Source of the DNA: Pseudomonadaceae bacterium UBA836
GTDB lineage: Bacteria > Pseudomonadota > Gammaproteobacteria > Pseudomonadales > Pseudomonadaceae
NCBI GenBank assembly: GCA_002296055.1
Contig: DBHE01000087.1
Location: forward strand, 1 to 9,239
Direction: 5' to 3'
DNA length: 9,239 bases
Shown: piece by piece, positions 1 through 6,612 of the stretch
Numbering within the stretch: the first letter of the stretch is position 1
Layout: the number at the start of each line of letters is the position of its first letter
The notes under the pieces: model-generated
The model's database searches: none
What the model was told of the DNA's origin: nothing
Seen by the model: only the letters and a program-made list of their open reading frames with translations
Position numbers and translations under genes: made by a program

Positions 1-1206
1 TCCAATATCGGCACCCTGAAGAACGTCTACCGGCGCGGCCTGGCGGTGCGCTACGGCAAGGCCATGCAGTGCATTGCCGGTATTCACTACAACTTCTCCC
101 TGCCGCCGGGGCTGTGGCAGTTGCTGCAAGAGCAAGAGGGTGGGCAGCAGAGTGCACAGGACAACCAGTCGGCGCGCTACTTTGCGCTGATTCGCAACTT
201 CCGCCGCTATGCCTGGTTGCTGATGTACCTGTTTGGCGCCTCGCCGGCGGTCTGCGCGAGCTTTTTGCAGGGCCGTGATCATCGCTTGGAGCCGCTGGGC
301 GAGCGCAGCCTGTATCTGCCCTGGGCGACCAGCCTGCGCATGAGTGACCTGGGCTACAACAACAACGCGCAGTCAGGGCTGAACATCTGCTACAACAGCC
401 TGGATAACTACATTGCCAGCATGCTGAACGCCATCAGCCTGCCCTACGAGCCCTACGCGCAGCTGGGTACGCACGACGCCAAAGGCGAGTGGCAGCAGCT
501 CAACACCAACTTGCTGCAGATCGAGAACGAGTTCTACAGCCCGATCCGCCCCAAGCGTGTCACCAACAGCGGCGAGAAGCCGGTGCATGCGCTGCGCGAG
601 CGCGGCGTCGAGTACATCGAAGTGCGCTGTCTGGACATCGATCCGTTTGTGCCAATGGGCATTGAGCCTGCGACCGCCTACTTCCTGGATGCCTTCCTGC
701 TGTTCTGTGCGCTGAACGACAGCCCGGATTTGAGTGACAGCGAGTGCGAGCAGGCAGCCAGTAACTTCAACCTGACCGTCAAGCGCGGCCGCGAGCCCGG
801 CCTGCTGCTCAATGACGGTGGTAGCGAACGTACGCTGGTCTCTTGGGGTGAAGCGCTGCTGGACGAGATTGCCGGCTGCGCCGCACTGCTGGATCAGGTC
901 AAGGGTGGTAACCCTTGCGTCACTAGCCTGGAGCAGCAGCGCGCCAAGCTGCGCGACGCCAGCCTGACGCCGTCGGCGCGGGTACTGGCAGCGATTGCCG
1001 AGCACGACAACAGCTTCTTCCGCTTTGCTCTGGCCCAGTCGCAGGCGCATGACCGTTATTTCCGAGAGCGCCCGCTCGACCCTGCCGTGCAGGCGGCCAT
1101 GGCCGATGAAGCGGCCAGCTCGCTGGCCGATCAGGCGGCGTTGGAAGGGGCGGATACGGTCAGTTTTGATCGCTTTGTGGCCGACTATATGGGCCAGTCG
1201 GCCTGA
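1..1206 (+). CDS. gshA: Glutamate-cysteine ligase, C-terminal 401 residues (5' end outside window)
   Basis: This enzyme joins L-glutamate and L-cysteine using ATP, the first and rate-limiting step of glutathione synthesis in the cytosol. The frame is open from base 1 and ends with TGA at 1204-1206. The gene enters from the left edge, so no start is visible; the GTG at 46 is internal. Signature stretches of the proteobacterial GshA family are clear: [14 protein letters not shown] at the very start, then GIHYNFSLP (about visible residues 28-36), [17 protein letters not shown] (about 110-126), and [16 protein letters not shown] followed by [13 protein letters not shown]. These align by eye with E. 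coli GshA. E. coli GshA is about 518 residues, so roughly 120 N-terminal residues are missing. The reading frame is intact with no frameshift. It converges on the FliL-domain gene with 32 bases between the stops. I see no sign of transfer. Confidence 0.97.
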   Translation, partial: SNIGTLKNVYRRGLAVRYGKAMQCIAGIHYNFSLPPGLWQLLQEQEGGQQSAQDNQSARYFALIRNFRRYAWLLMYLFGASPAVCASFLQGRDHRLEPLGERSLYLPWATSLRMSDLGYNNNAQSGLNICYNSLDNYIASMLNAISLPYEPYAQLGTHDAKGEWQQLNTNLLQIENEFYSPIRPKRVTNSGEKPVHALRERGVEYIEVRCLDIDPFVPMGIEPATAYFLDAFLLFCALNDSPDLSDSECEQAASNFNLTVKRGREPGLLLNDGGSERTLVSWGEALLDEIAGCAALLDQVKGGNPCVTSLEQQRAKLRDASLTPSARVLAAIAEHDNSFFRFALAQSQAHDRYFRERPLDPAVQAAMADEAASSLADQAALEGADTVSFDRFVADYMGQSA

Positions 1207-1213
1207 GCTGCCA

Positions 1214-1236
1214 GGCGGGCGCGCCCAGCGCCCGCC
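1214..1236. terminator. GC-rich hairpin between convergent gshA and FliL-domain gene
   Basis: A perfect 9-bp inverted repeat, GGCGGGCGC (1214-1222) and GCGCCCGCC (1228-1236), with a 5-base loop, sits between the two converging stop codons. Neither side has a T-tract, so it is not a canonical intrinsic terminator. It could be a weak bidirectional terminator or a stabiliser of the 3' ends. The hairpin is seen directly; the function is inferred. Confidence 0.5.
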
Positions 1237-1238
1237 GC

Positions 1239-1643
1239 TTACTGCACGATCAGGTTGGTAAACAGCAGGTCGTCAACCAGCGGATCACCCGCTTCCTCTT
1301 CCAATACCTGCTGCACGGCGGCCAGCGCGTCGGCACGCAGGGTCTCCTTGCCCTCCAGCGTGCTCAGGTTTTCCGGCAGCTGTGCACTGAACAGAAACAC
1401 CAGGGCATTGCGAATCAGCGGGTCGTGGTAGGTCAGCTGCTCGACCGCCGCCGGATCATCGGTACGCAGGGCCACATCGGCCTTGAGATACTGGATACGC
1501 GGTCCGCTGCCAAGGGTGCCGACAAAAGACGGCTTGAGCTCGACGTATTGGGCCTGTGGCGGCGGGGCTTCCTCTTCTTCGGCGTGGGCCGCGGGCAGCA
1601 AGGCGCTTAGCAGCAGGGCGGTTGTCAGGGCTTTGAGGTGCAT
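1239..1643 (-). CDS. Exported FliL-domain protein (flagellar basal body-associated FliL family)
   Basis: A predicted 134-residue protein. I chose the ATG at 1643-1641 because it begins a clean signal peptide (MHLKALTTALLLSALLPAAHA, then an acidic EEEE run at about residue 22) and has AAGGAG at 1659-1654, 10 bases upstream. The same frame is open to 1742 but the extra residues are not protein-like. Residues 33-134 carry the FliL pattern: YVELKPSFVGTL, a RIQYLKADVAL strand, HDPLIRNALVFLFS, LEGKETLRADAL and a terminal FTNLIVQ. Classical FliL is an inner-membrane protein of the flagellar stator region with an N-terminal membrane anchor. Here the N terminus looks like a cleavable signal peptide and no flagellar gene is nearby, so a periplasmic stand-alone role is inferred. 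If the signal were not cleaved it would be a membrane anchor. The exact function is unknown. Confidence 0.85.
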   Translation of the reverse strand: MHLKALTTALLLSALLPAAHAEEEEAPPPQAQYVELKPSFVGTLGSGPRIQYLKADVALRTDDPAAVEQLTYHDPLIRNALVFLFSAQLPENLSTLEGKETLRADALAAVQQVLEEEAGDPLVDDLLFTNLIVQ

Positions 1644-1671
1644 GGCAGAGGGGCTCCTTGGATACCGGCAC

Positions 1672-1700
1672 AGCATAGCCGAGGCGCTGGCTGGCGCCAA
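1672..1700 (-). promoter_or_regulatory. Candidate sigma-70 promoter for the FliL-domain gene
   Basis: Read on the - strand, TTGGCG (1700-1695) and TATGCT (1677-1672) are separated by exactly 17 bases. Transcription would start near 1665, just ahead of the ribosome binding site at 1659-1654. Spacing and position are good; the -35 and -10 each differ from consensus by two bases. The evidence is pattern only. Confidence 0.45.
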
Positions 1701-1783
1701 ATGTGGATGCGTGCACCGATGGGTGCGTGGCCTGCAGCGCAAGCGCCCATGTTATGCGTAGCTATCAGCTCAAACCATGGTCG

Positions 1784-1814
1784 TTGACCGGCAGCCCGGT
1801 GGAGCGACTAGACT
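1784..1814 (+). promoter_or_regulatory. Candidate sigma-70 promoter for the quinone oxidoreductase-like gene
   Basis: TTGACC at 1784-1789 is a good -35. TAGACT at 1809-1814 is the best -10, but the spacer of 19 bases is longer than the usual 16-18. The predicted start near 1821 gives a leader of about 37 bases. The remainder of the 214-bp divergent gap (1644-1857) shows only a small dyad at 1712-1727. Confidence 0.4.
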
Positions 1815-1857
1815 GGCCCCAATCAGCGTTTCCTTCACGCACACCTGGGAGAGAAAA

Positions 1858-2835
1858 ATGAAAGCGGTTCTGTGCAAGGCTTACGGTCCGGCCAGCAGTC
1901 TGGTACTGGAAGAGACGACCGATCCGGTTGCCAAGAAAAACGAAGTCGTTATCGACATTCACGCCGCTGGCGTCAACTTCCCCGATACCCTGATTATCGA
2001 AGGCAAGTACCAGGTCAAGCCGCCATTCCCGTTTTCGCCGGGTGGTGAAGCCGCTGGCGTGGTTGCCAGTGTGGGCGAGAGCGTCAAGCATCTGAAAGTG
2101 GGCGATCGCGTCATGGGCCTGACCGGCTTCGGCAGCTTTGCTGAAAAGGTTGCTACCGATGCTATGCGCGTGCTGCCGATGCCCGATGACATGGACTATG
2201 TCACGGCTGCCGGCTTCAGCATGACCTACGGCACCTCCATGCACGCACTCAAGCAGCGTGGCGAACTCAAGCCGGGCGAAACCCTGCTGGTACTGGGCGC
2301 CTCCGGCGGCGTGGGTCTGGCTGCGGTTGAAATCGGCAAGGCCATGGGTGCTCGCGTGATTGCTGCCGCCTCCAGTGCCGAGAAGCTGGAAGTAGCCAAG
2401 GCCGCCGGTGCCGACGAGCTGATCAACTACAGCGAAGTCAGCCTGAAGGATGCGGTCAAGGAGCTGACCAACGGCCAGGGCGCCGACGTGATCTATGATC
2501 CGGTCGGTGGCGATCTGTTTGACCAGGCGGTGCGCAGCATCAACTGGAAAGGCCGTCTGCTGGTAGTTGGCTTTGCCAGCGGCCGTATTCCCGAATTCCC
2601 GATCAACCTGGCGCTGCTCAAAGGCTCGTCCATCGTCGGCGTATTCTGGGGTGCCTTTGCCGCCCGCGAGCCGCAGGCCAACCTGGAGAACTTCCAGCAG
2701 CTGTTTGCCTGGCACAGCGAAGGCAAACTCAAGCCGCTGGTCTCCCAGACCTTCGAGCTGAACGAGTACGAAGCCGCGCTGGACATCCTCAGCTCGCGCA
2801 AAGCGGTCGGCAAGGTGGTCGTCAAGACCCGCTAA
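1858..2835 (+). CDS. NADPH:quinone oxidoreductase-like MDR family protein
   Basis: A 325-residue cytosolic oxidoreductase of the zinc-free medium-chain dehydrogenase/reductase superfamily (QOR type). The ATG at 1858 is preceded by a GGGAGAG ribosome binding site at about 6 bases; the frame is open further upstream to 1777, but that part overlaps the promoter region and is not protein-like. The N-terminal GroES-like domain (about 1-125) includes AAGVNFPDTLIIEGKY and the PGGEAAGVV motif at 61-69. The Rossmann domain carries the nucleotide-binding motif GASGGVG at 147-153, followed by KAAGADELINY. The structural and catalytic cysteine clusters of zinc alcohol dehydrogenases are absent. Relatives reduce quinones, enals or acryloyl-type substrates with NADPH; the substrate cannot be told from sequence. 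It is divergent from the FliL-domain gene, convergent with trmL, and appears to be a single-gene transcript with its own promoter and terminator. Confidence 0.92.
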   Translation: MKAVLCKAYGPASSLVLEETTDPVAKKNEVVIDIHAAGVNFPDTLIIEGKYQVKPPFPFSPGGEAAGVVASVGESVKHLKVGDRVMGLTGFGSFAEKVATDAMRVLPMPDDMDYVTAAGFSMTYGTSMHALKQRGELKPGETLLVLGASGGVGLAAVEIGKAMGARVIAAASSAEKLEVAKAAGADELINYSEVSLKDAVKELTNGQGADVIYDPVGGDLFDQAVRSINWKGRLLVVGFASGRIPEFPINLALLKGSSIVGVFWGAFAAREPQANLENFQQLFAWHSEGKLKPLVSQTFELNEYEAALDILSSRKAVGKVVVKTR

Positions 2836-2854
2836 GGCCAGCCGAAGGCTGGCC
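2836..2854 (+). terminator. Hairpin immediately after the oxidoreductase stop
   Basis: A perfect 8-bp inverted repeat, GGCCAGCC (2836-2843) and GGCTGGCC (2847-2854), has a GAA loop and begins the base after the TAA stop. There is no T-run behind it, so alone it is probably not a terminator. It may protect the mRNA 3' end together with the true terminator 25 bases further on. Confidence 0.45.
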
Positions 2855-2864
2855 CTGGCGAGAA

Positions 2865-2879
2865 GCCACAAGCTGCAAG
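2865..2879 (+). repeat. Two degenerate heptamer units (GCYRCAA)
   Basis: GCCACAA (2865-2871) and GCTGCAA (2872-2878) follow each other directly. They match the heptamer that is tandemly repeated at 3611-3647 and, inverted, at 3843-3865. Only two units are present, so this could be chance or a decayed copy. Confidence 0.4.
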
Positions 2880-2915
2880 AAAAGCCCGCGCGGTGTTGAA
2901 TCGCGCGGGCTTTTT
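2880..2915. terminator. Strong bidirectional intrinsic terminator (oxidoreductase / trmL)
   Basis: A 13-bp perfect stem is formed by AAAAGCCCGCGCG (2880-2892) and CGCGCGGGCTTTT (2902-2914) around a 9-base loop, with a T-run at 2911-2915 on the + strand. On the - strand the same stem is followed by TTTTC. It can therefore end the oxidoreductase transcript and also stop readthrough from trmL. Confidence 0.88.
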
Positions 2916-2945
2916 ACGCTTCTCCAGAGTAGCAACCTCCGTACT

Positions 2946-3070
2946 CGTCATTCCCGCGCAGGCGGGAACCCAGCACGTGAGGGCGTAACCGATCACCATC
3001 GGCCATTCGAGCGCCTTGGCTTCGTAGGGGAGCGAGCGCCGCTTGGATTCCCGCCTACGCGGGAATGACG
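2946..3070. repeat. MITE-like element: two inverted copies of a REP/dRS3-like palindrome
   Basis: The left end (CGTCATTCCCGCGCAGGCGG and onwards, 2946-2972) and the reverse complement of the right end (3044-3070) agree over 27 bases with two mismatches. Each end is itself a palindrome: TTCCCGC/GCGGGAA around four bases on the left (2951-2968) and ATTCCCGC/GCGGGAAT on the right (3047-3066). The right copy fits the ATTCCC-N8-GGGAAT format known for Neisseria dRS3 repeats; the left misses by one base. The roughly 70-base centre encodes nothing, so the unit resembles a non-autonomous mobile repeat or paired REP element. I see no clear target-site duplication. It lies between the 3' ends of two convergent genes, a usual location for such repeats. 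Confidence 0.75.
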
Positions 3071-3105
3071 AAGGTGTGGCTGGGGTGTGCAATAGCAACA
3101 GCAGC

Positions 3106-3570
3106 TTAGAGCGCCCCGTTGTACCCCTGCTGGCGCCAGGCTTCGTAGATCAAGATGGCGGCGCTATTAGAGAGATTCAGGCTGCGGCTGTCAGGGCGCA
3201 TCGGAATGCGCAGCACTTGGTCCGCGGGCAACGCCTCACGCACCTCAACCGGTAGGCCGCGACTCTCTGGACCGAACAGAAACAGGTCGCCGGCAGCGAA
3301 TTGCACCTCGCTAAAGTTCTGTGTGCCCTTGGTGCTCAAGGCAAAGACGCGATTGGGCTCTACCGCGTGCAGACAGGCATCGAGGTTGGGATACGTTGTA
3401 ACCGCCGCAAACTCATGATAATCCAGCCCCGCCCGGCGCAGGCGCTTGTCGTCCAGCTCAAAACCCAGCGGCTCGATCAGGTGCAACTGGCAGCCGGTGT
3501 TGGCGCACAGGCGAATGATATTGCCGGTGTTGGGCGGAATTTCGGGTTCTAGCAGGGCGATATGGAACAT
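3106..3570 (-). CDS. trmL: tRNA (cytidine(34)-2'-O)-methyltransferase TrmL
   Basis: A 154-residue SPOUT-family RNA methyltransferase (E. coli TrmL is 157 residues). The family methylates the 2'-O of the wobble base of tRNA-Leu isoacceptors using S-adenosylmethionine, in the cytosol. The three SPOUT motifs are intact: [18 protein letters not shown] (residues 9-26), [10 protein letters not shown] (about 97-106) and [24 protein letters not shown] (about 121-144), which form the knotted cofactor site. The ATG at 3570-3568 has no recognisable Shine-Dalgarno sequence, but the next residues ([15 protein letters not shown]) match the family start. A weak promoter can be proposed: TTGCGG, lying inside the heptamer repeat (3617-3612), then 16 bases, then TATTTC (3595-3590). 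The gene lies alone between two repeat elements, cut off from ntrC by a terminator. Confidence 0.95.
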   Translation of the reverse strand: MFHIALLEPEIPPNTGNIIRLCANTGCQLHLIEPLGFELDDKRLRRAGLDYHEFAAVTTYPNLDACLHAVEPNRVFALSTKGTQNFSEVQFAAGDLFLFGPESRGLPVEVREALPADQVLRIPMRPDSRSLNLSNSAAILIYEAWRQQGYNGAL

Positions 3571-3610
3571 GGTTGGCGGCTACGTGACGGAAATAGCGGG
3601 TAGGCTACTC

Positions 3611-3647
3611 GCCGCAAGCCGCAAGCCGCAAGCCGCAAGCCGCAAGC
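3611..3647 (+). repeat. Tandem heptamer repeat (GCCGCAA) x5
   Basis: Five perfect, directly adjacent copies of GCCGCAA run from 3611 to 3645, followed by GC. Three heptamers make 21 bases, so any open frame through it reads a repetitive peptide such as AASRKPQ; those frames are artefacts. It is the left arm of the larger inverted element ending at 3865. Confidence 0.9.
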
Positions 3648-3692
3648 TAGAGGCAGTCCGTGGTGTCGCGAGCGTTGGTGTTTGGTTGGAGA

Positions 3693-3837
3693 GGCTCAAG
3701 GCTGAAGGCCTGAGGCTGGAAGGGTTGGAGTGGCGTGGGTGGTTGGGTGGCGTGCAAGCGCCCAAGATACGGCCCACTCCTTGGGTGGCTTCAGCTGAAG
3801 ATTCCGGCTTCCAGCCTAAAGCGTTCAGCCTTCAGCC
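3693..3837. repeat. 30-bp imperfect inverted repeat core (85-bp loop)
   Basis: The 30 bases at 3693-3722 (beginning GGCTCAAGGCTGAAGG) pair with 3808-3837 read as reverse complement, with about four mismatches. The loop contains more dyads: GGAGTGG (3727-3733) with CCACTCC (3774-3780). With the heptamer arms outside it (3611-3647 and 3843-3865), the gene-free stretch 3611-3865 can fold into one long stem in RNA or extruded DNA. No coding capacity is convincing here. Confidence 0.75.
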
Positions 3838-3842
3838 AGGGG

Positions 3843-3865
3843 GCTTGCAGCTTGCAGCTTGCCGC
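3843..3865 (-). repeat. Inverted heptamer arm (three units)
   Basis: Read on the - strand this is GCGGCAA GCTGCAA GCTGCAA GC, three copies of the same heptamer family as at 3611-3647 but in the opposite orientation. It closes the right side of the inverted-repeat element. Confidence 0.8.
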
Positions 3866-3883
3866 TGCTTTTATCGCAGGCAT

Positions 3884-3922
3884 AAAAAAAGGCGACCCCA
3901 GCCTGCCTGAACCGAGGTCACC
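3884..3922 (-). terminator. Intrinsic terminator of ntrC
   Basis: On the - strand, GGTGACC (3922-3916) pairs with GGTCGCC (3897-3891) as seven pairs including one G-U, followed directly by seven T (3890-3884). It begins 58 bases after the ntrC stop. The 18-base loop can hold extra pairing. It isolates ntrC from trmL. Confidence 0.8.
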
Positions 3923-3980
3923 CCAAATACACCCACAGTAGTTAAAGCATCAAGCGTGCCAGCTTTGTGGTGGGTGCGTT

Positions 3981-5423
3981 TTATTCGCTTTCGTCGTCGT
4001 CTGAACCGTCCACATTCATGTCCAGTTCCTTGATCTTGCGGGTCAGCGTATTGCGGCCCCAGCCCAGTAACTGCGCGGCATCGCGGCGTCTGCCGGCGGT
4101 GTGCTTGAGGGCGGTTTCGATCATGATGCGCTCGAATGACGGTACTGCAATATCCAGCAGGTTGGTGACGCCACGGGCCAGTTCCTGGTCTGCCCAGGTG
4201 CGCAATCCGTGTTCCCAGTGGCCATCTGGCGCACTGTCCTGGTGCTGGGTGAGCATTTCCGGGGGCAGGTCTTCAATCAGCACCTCGCGGCTGGACGCCA
4301 TCACGGTGATCCAGCGGCAGGTGTTTTCCAGCTGGCGCACGTTGCCCGGCCAGGGCAGGTTGCGCAGGTAGTCCTGGGTTTGCGGCTTGAGCACCTTGGG
4401 TTCTACCGCCAGCTCTTGCGCGGCGCGGGCAAGGAAGTGCTGGGCTAGCGCCGGAATGTCTTCGCGCCGTTCCGAGAGCTTGGGGATATGGATACGGATG
4501 ACGTTTAAACGGTGGAACAAGTCCTCACGAAATTTGCCGGCCTGGACCAGGCCTTCGAGGTTCTGGTGGGTGGCGGCGATAATGCGCACGTCCACTTTGA
4601 TCGGCGTGTGGCCGCCAACCCGGTAGAACTCGCCATCGGCCAGTACGCGCAGCAGGCGCGTCTGGGTTTCGGCTGGCATGTCACCGATCTCGTCGAGAAA
4701 CAGCGTGCCGCCGTCAGCCTGTTCAAAGCGGCCGCGGCGCTGTACGGCGGCGCCGGTAAAGGCGCCCTTTTCGTGGCCGAACAGCTCGGATTCCATCAGG
4801 TCCTTCGGGATCGCGGCCATGTTAAGCGCGATGAAGGGGTTGCGCGCGCGCGGGCTGTGGCGGTGCAGGGCGTGGGCAACCAGCTCCTTACCGGTACCGG
4901 ACTCGCCATTGATCAGTACGGTGATGTTTGAGTGCGACAGGCGGCCAATGGCGCGAAACACTTCCTGCATGGCCGGCGCTTCACCGATGATCTCGGGAGT
5001 GCGGGTCTGCAGGGTTTCCTCGTCCTGGGCGTCTTGCTCATGGGTGTGTGCCAGGGCGCGGCGCACCAGGGCAACGGCCTCGTCCACGTCAAAGGGTTTG
5101 GGCAGGTACTCAAAGGCGCCACCCTGATAGGAGGCAACCGCGCTGTCGAGGTCCGAGTGGGCGGTCATGATGATGACCGGCAGGCGCGGGTAGCGCTCGC
5201 GCACGGTGGCCAGCAGCTCCAGGCCGCTGGTGCCGGGCATGCGGATGTCACTGATCAGCACGTCCGGGTGTTGGCGCTGCAGGCGCGCGAGTGCGGCGTC
5301 TGCGCTGTCGAAGGCGACCGGTTCCATACCTTCCTGTTGCAGGGCCTTTTCCAATACCCAGCGGATGGAGCGGTCGTCGTCGACGATCCAGACGTTTTCG
5401 GCGCGATTCTGTGAGCGGGTCAT
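3981..5423 (-). CDS. ntrC: Nitrogen regulation response regulator NtrC (NR(I))
   Basis: A 480-residue sigma-54-dependent activator (E. coli NtrC is 469). The receiver domain (about 10-125) has the acidic pair D16/D17, phospho-acceptor D59 in VLISDIRMPG, T87 and K109. The AAA+ domain (about 145-375) has Walker A GESGTGKE (173-180), the sigma-54 contact loop GAFTGA (220-225) and Walker B GGTLFLDEIGD with D244/E245. The C-terminal Fis-type helix-turn-helix (about 432-468) includes GRRRDAAQLLGWGRNTLTRKI. All catalytic parts are intact. Phosphorylated by NtrB when nitrogen is short, it activates glnA-type promoters. The ATG at 5423-5421 has GGAG nine bases upstream. It follows ntrB on the same strand, but the gap is 109 bases and contains a palindrome. 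A likely target, the glnA promoter, lies in this window. Confidence 0.98.
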   Translation of the reverse strand: MTRSQNRAENVWIVDDDRSIRWVLEKALQQEGMEPVAFDSADAALARLQRQHPDVLISDIRMPGTSGLELLATVRERYPRLPVIIMTAHSDLDSAVASYQGGAFEYLPKPFDVDEAVALVRRALAHTHEQDAQDEETLQTRTPEIIGEAPAMQEVFRAIGRLSHSNITVLINGESGTGKELVAHALHRHSPRARNPFIALNMAAIPKDLMESELFGHEKGAFTGAAVQRRGRFEQADGGTLFLDEIGDMPAETQTRLLRVLADGEFYRVGGHTPIKVDVRIIAATHQNLEGLVQAGKFREDLFHRLNVIRIHIPKLSERREDIPALAQHFLARAAQELAVEPKVLKPQTQDYLRNLPWPGNVRQLENTCRWITVMASSREVLIEDLPPEMLTQHQDSAPDGHWEHGLRTWADQELARGVTNLLDIAVPSFERIMIETALKHTAGRRRDAAQLLGWGRNTLTRKIKELDMNVDGSDDDESE

Positions 5424-5440
5424 AAAACGGGTCTCCAGTT

Positions 5441-5453
5441 CCGGTACTACCGG
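5441..5453. promoter_or_regulatory. Perfect palindrome in the ntrB-ntrC spacer
   Basis: CCGGTA-C-TACCGG is a perfect 6-bp dyad around one base, located 18 bases upstream of the ntrC start. The 109-base spacer (5424-5532) also has TGCCT and AGGCA arms at about 5464-5481. The dyad could be a protein site or a small mRNA hairpin influencing ntrC translation. No NtrC-type site is present in the spacer. Confidence 0.35.
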
Positions 5454-5532
5454 CAGGCGGGTGTGCCTGAAGGTGTAGGCAGGTTGTCAGGGTGGCGCGC
5501 GGCGGGCGCACTACAGGCAATAGGGGGCATGC

Positions 5533-6612
5533 TCAGTCGCTCCCGTCCAGTTCCAATGGCAGGAACAGGGTAAATATGGTTTGTCCGGGTTCGCTGTCGC
5601 ATTCGATCAGGCCCTGATGCTGGCTGATGATGTTCTGCGTGATGGACAGGCCAAGTCCGGTGCCATCGGCACGGCCACTGACCATGGGGTAAAAGATGCT
5701 TTCGACGATGTCGGCGGGAATGCCCGGGCCGTTGTCGATCACCTCGACGCGGCAGACCAGTCGATAGCGCGTCTGACCGATGGTGAATTGGCGCAGCGTA
5801 CGAGTGCGCAGGGTGATCTCGCCTTGCTCCAGTGGGCCGGCGGAGGCCAGTGCCTGCATGGCGTTGCGCACGATGTTGAGTAGCGCTTGAATCAGCTGTT
5901 CGCGGTCGGCCTGCACCTCGGGGATGCTGGGGTCGTAGTCGCGGCGGATGCGCAGCGCGCCTTGGGTTTCGGCCTCAATCAGGCTGCAGACGCGCTCGGT
6001 GATTTCGTGCACATTGATGGCGCGCAGGGCTGGCGGTCGATAGGGGCCGAGCATGCTGTCGACTAGATTACGCAGCCGGTCGGCCTCTTCGATGATGACG
6101 TCGGTGTAGTCCTTCAGCGCCTCATCGGGCAGCTCGCGCGACAGCAACTGCGCTGCGCCGCGAATGCCGCCTAGCGGGTTCTTGATCTCGTGCGCCAGGC
6201 CACGTACCAGTACCTTGGTCACTTCCTGTTTGGACAGCTGGGCCTCTTCCTTGGTGATGCGCAGCAGGCGGTCACGCGGATACAGCTCAATCAGCAGCCA
6301 GTTGCGATTGGCGGCGATGATCGGCGTTACCGAATAATCGACCATCAGGCTTTGGCCGTTGCTCAGGGTCAGCTGGGCTTCGCGCTTGGTAAAGGGGTGG
6401 CCCTGCTCGACGGCGTTGTGCAGTGATTCCAGCGCAGCGGCGGTGTCGGTGAACAGGTCTGCGACCGGCTGCTGATAGACCCGCTGACCGCTGACTGCCA
6501 GCAGCATTTCCGCCGCCGGGTTCATAAAACTCAGGCGCAGCTCGCCGTCCAGCAGCAGGACGGCGGTGGTCAGGTTGTCGAGAATCTGGCGTAAAAATCG
6601 ATCGGGCAGCAT
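5533..6612 (-). CDS. ntrB: Nitrogen regulation sensor kinase/phosphatase NtrB (NR(II))
   Basis: A 359-residue cytosolic sensor histidine kinase that phosphorylates NtrC at low nitrogen and, bound by PII, dephosphorylates it at high nitrogen. No membrane segment is visible, as expected. The start is the ATG at 6612-6610, giving MLPDRFLRQILDNLTTAVLLLD, which aligns with pseudomonad NtrB; the frame is open 25 codons further but those residues are unlike the family. The Shine-Dalgarno is weak (GGA about 10 bases upstream). An N-terminal PAS-like domain covers about 1-115. The H-box VRGLAHEIKNPLGGIRGAAQLL holds the phospho-acceptor H141. The N-box NIVRNAMQA (N250), G1 box DNGPGIP (293-299) and G2 box GTGLGL (317-322) follow in order. 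It is upstream of ntrC on the same strand, most likely one operon. Confidence 0.97.
   Translation of the reverse strand: MLPDRFLRQILDNLTTAVLLLDGELRLSFMNPAAEMLLAVSGQRVYQQPVADLFTDTAAALESLHNAVEQGHPFTKREAQLTLSNGQSLMVDYSVTPIIAANRNWLLIELYPRDRLLRITKEEAQLSKQEVTKVLVRGLAHEIKNPLGGIRGAAQLLSRELPDEALKDYTDVIIEEADRLRNLVDSMLGPYRPPALRAINVHEITERVCSLIEAETQGALRIRRDYDPSIPEVQADREQLIQALLNIVRNAMQALASAGPLEQGEITLRTRTLRQFTIGQTRYRLVCRVEVIDNGPGIPADIVESIFYPMVSGRADGTGLGLSITQNIISQHQGLIECDSEPGQTIFTLFLPLELDGSD

Noticed and set aside
373..1050. A 225-codon open frame on the - strand opposite gshA
   Set aside because: Antisense shadow of gshA with no recognisable protein features.
1644..1742. N-terminal extension of the FliL-domain gene to the ATG at 1742
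   Set aside because: It would bury the signal peptide 33 residues in, covers the likely promoter, and the ribosome binding site supports the ATG at 1643.
1765..2871. A 368-codon open frame on the - strand opposite the oxidoreductase gene
   Set aside because: Antisense shadow of a clearly recognised MDR gene; no domain, signal or ribosome binding site supports it.
3611..3865. Possible small CRISPR array
   Set aside because: The units are 7 bases, directly adjacent and without spacers, and the right arm is inverted; there are no cas genes.
3446..3910. A 154-codon + strand frame (and a 65-codon - strand frame at 3580-3777) across the trmL-ntrC gap
   Set aside because: The peptides are repetitive translations of the heptamer element (AASRKPQAASRK-like on +, SLRLAACGLRLAAS on -), and the + frame also overlaps trmL antisense. 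This is repeat DNA, not a gene.
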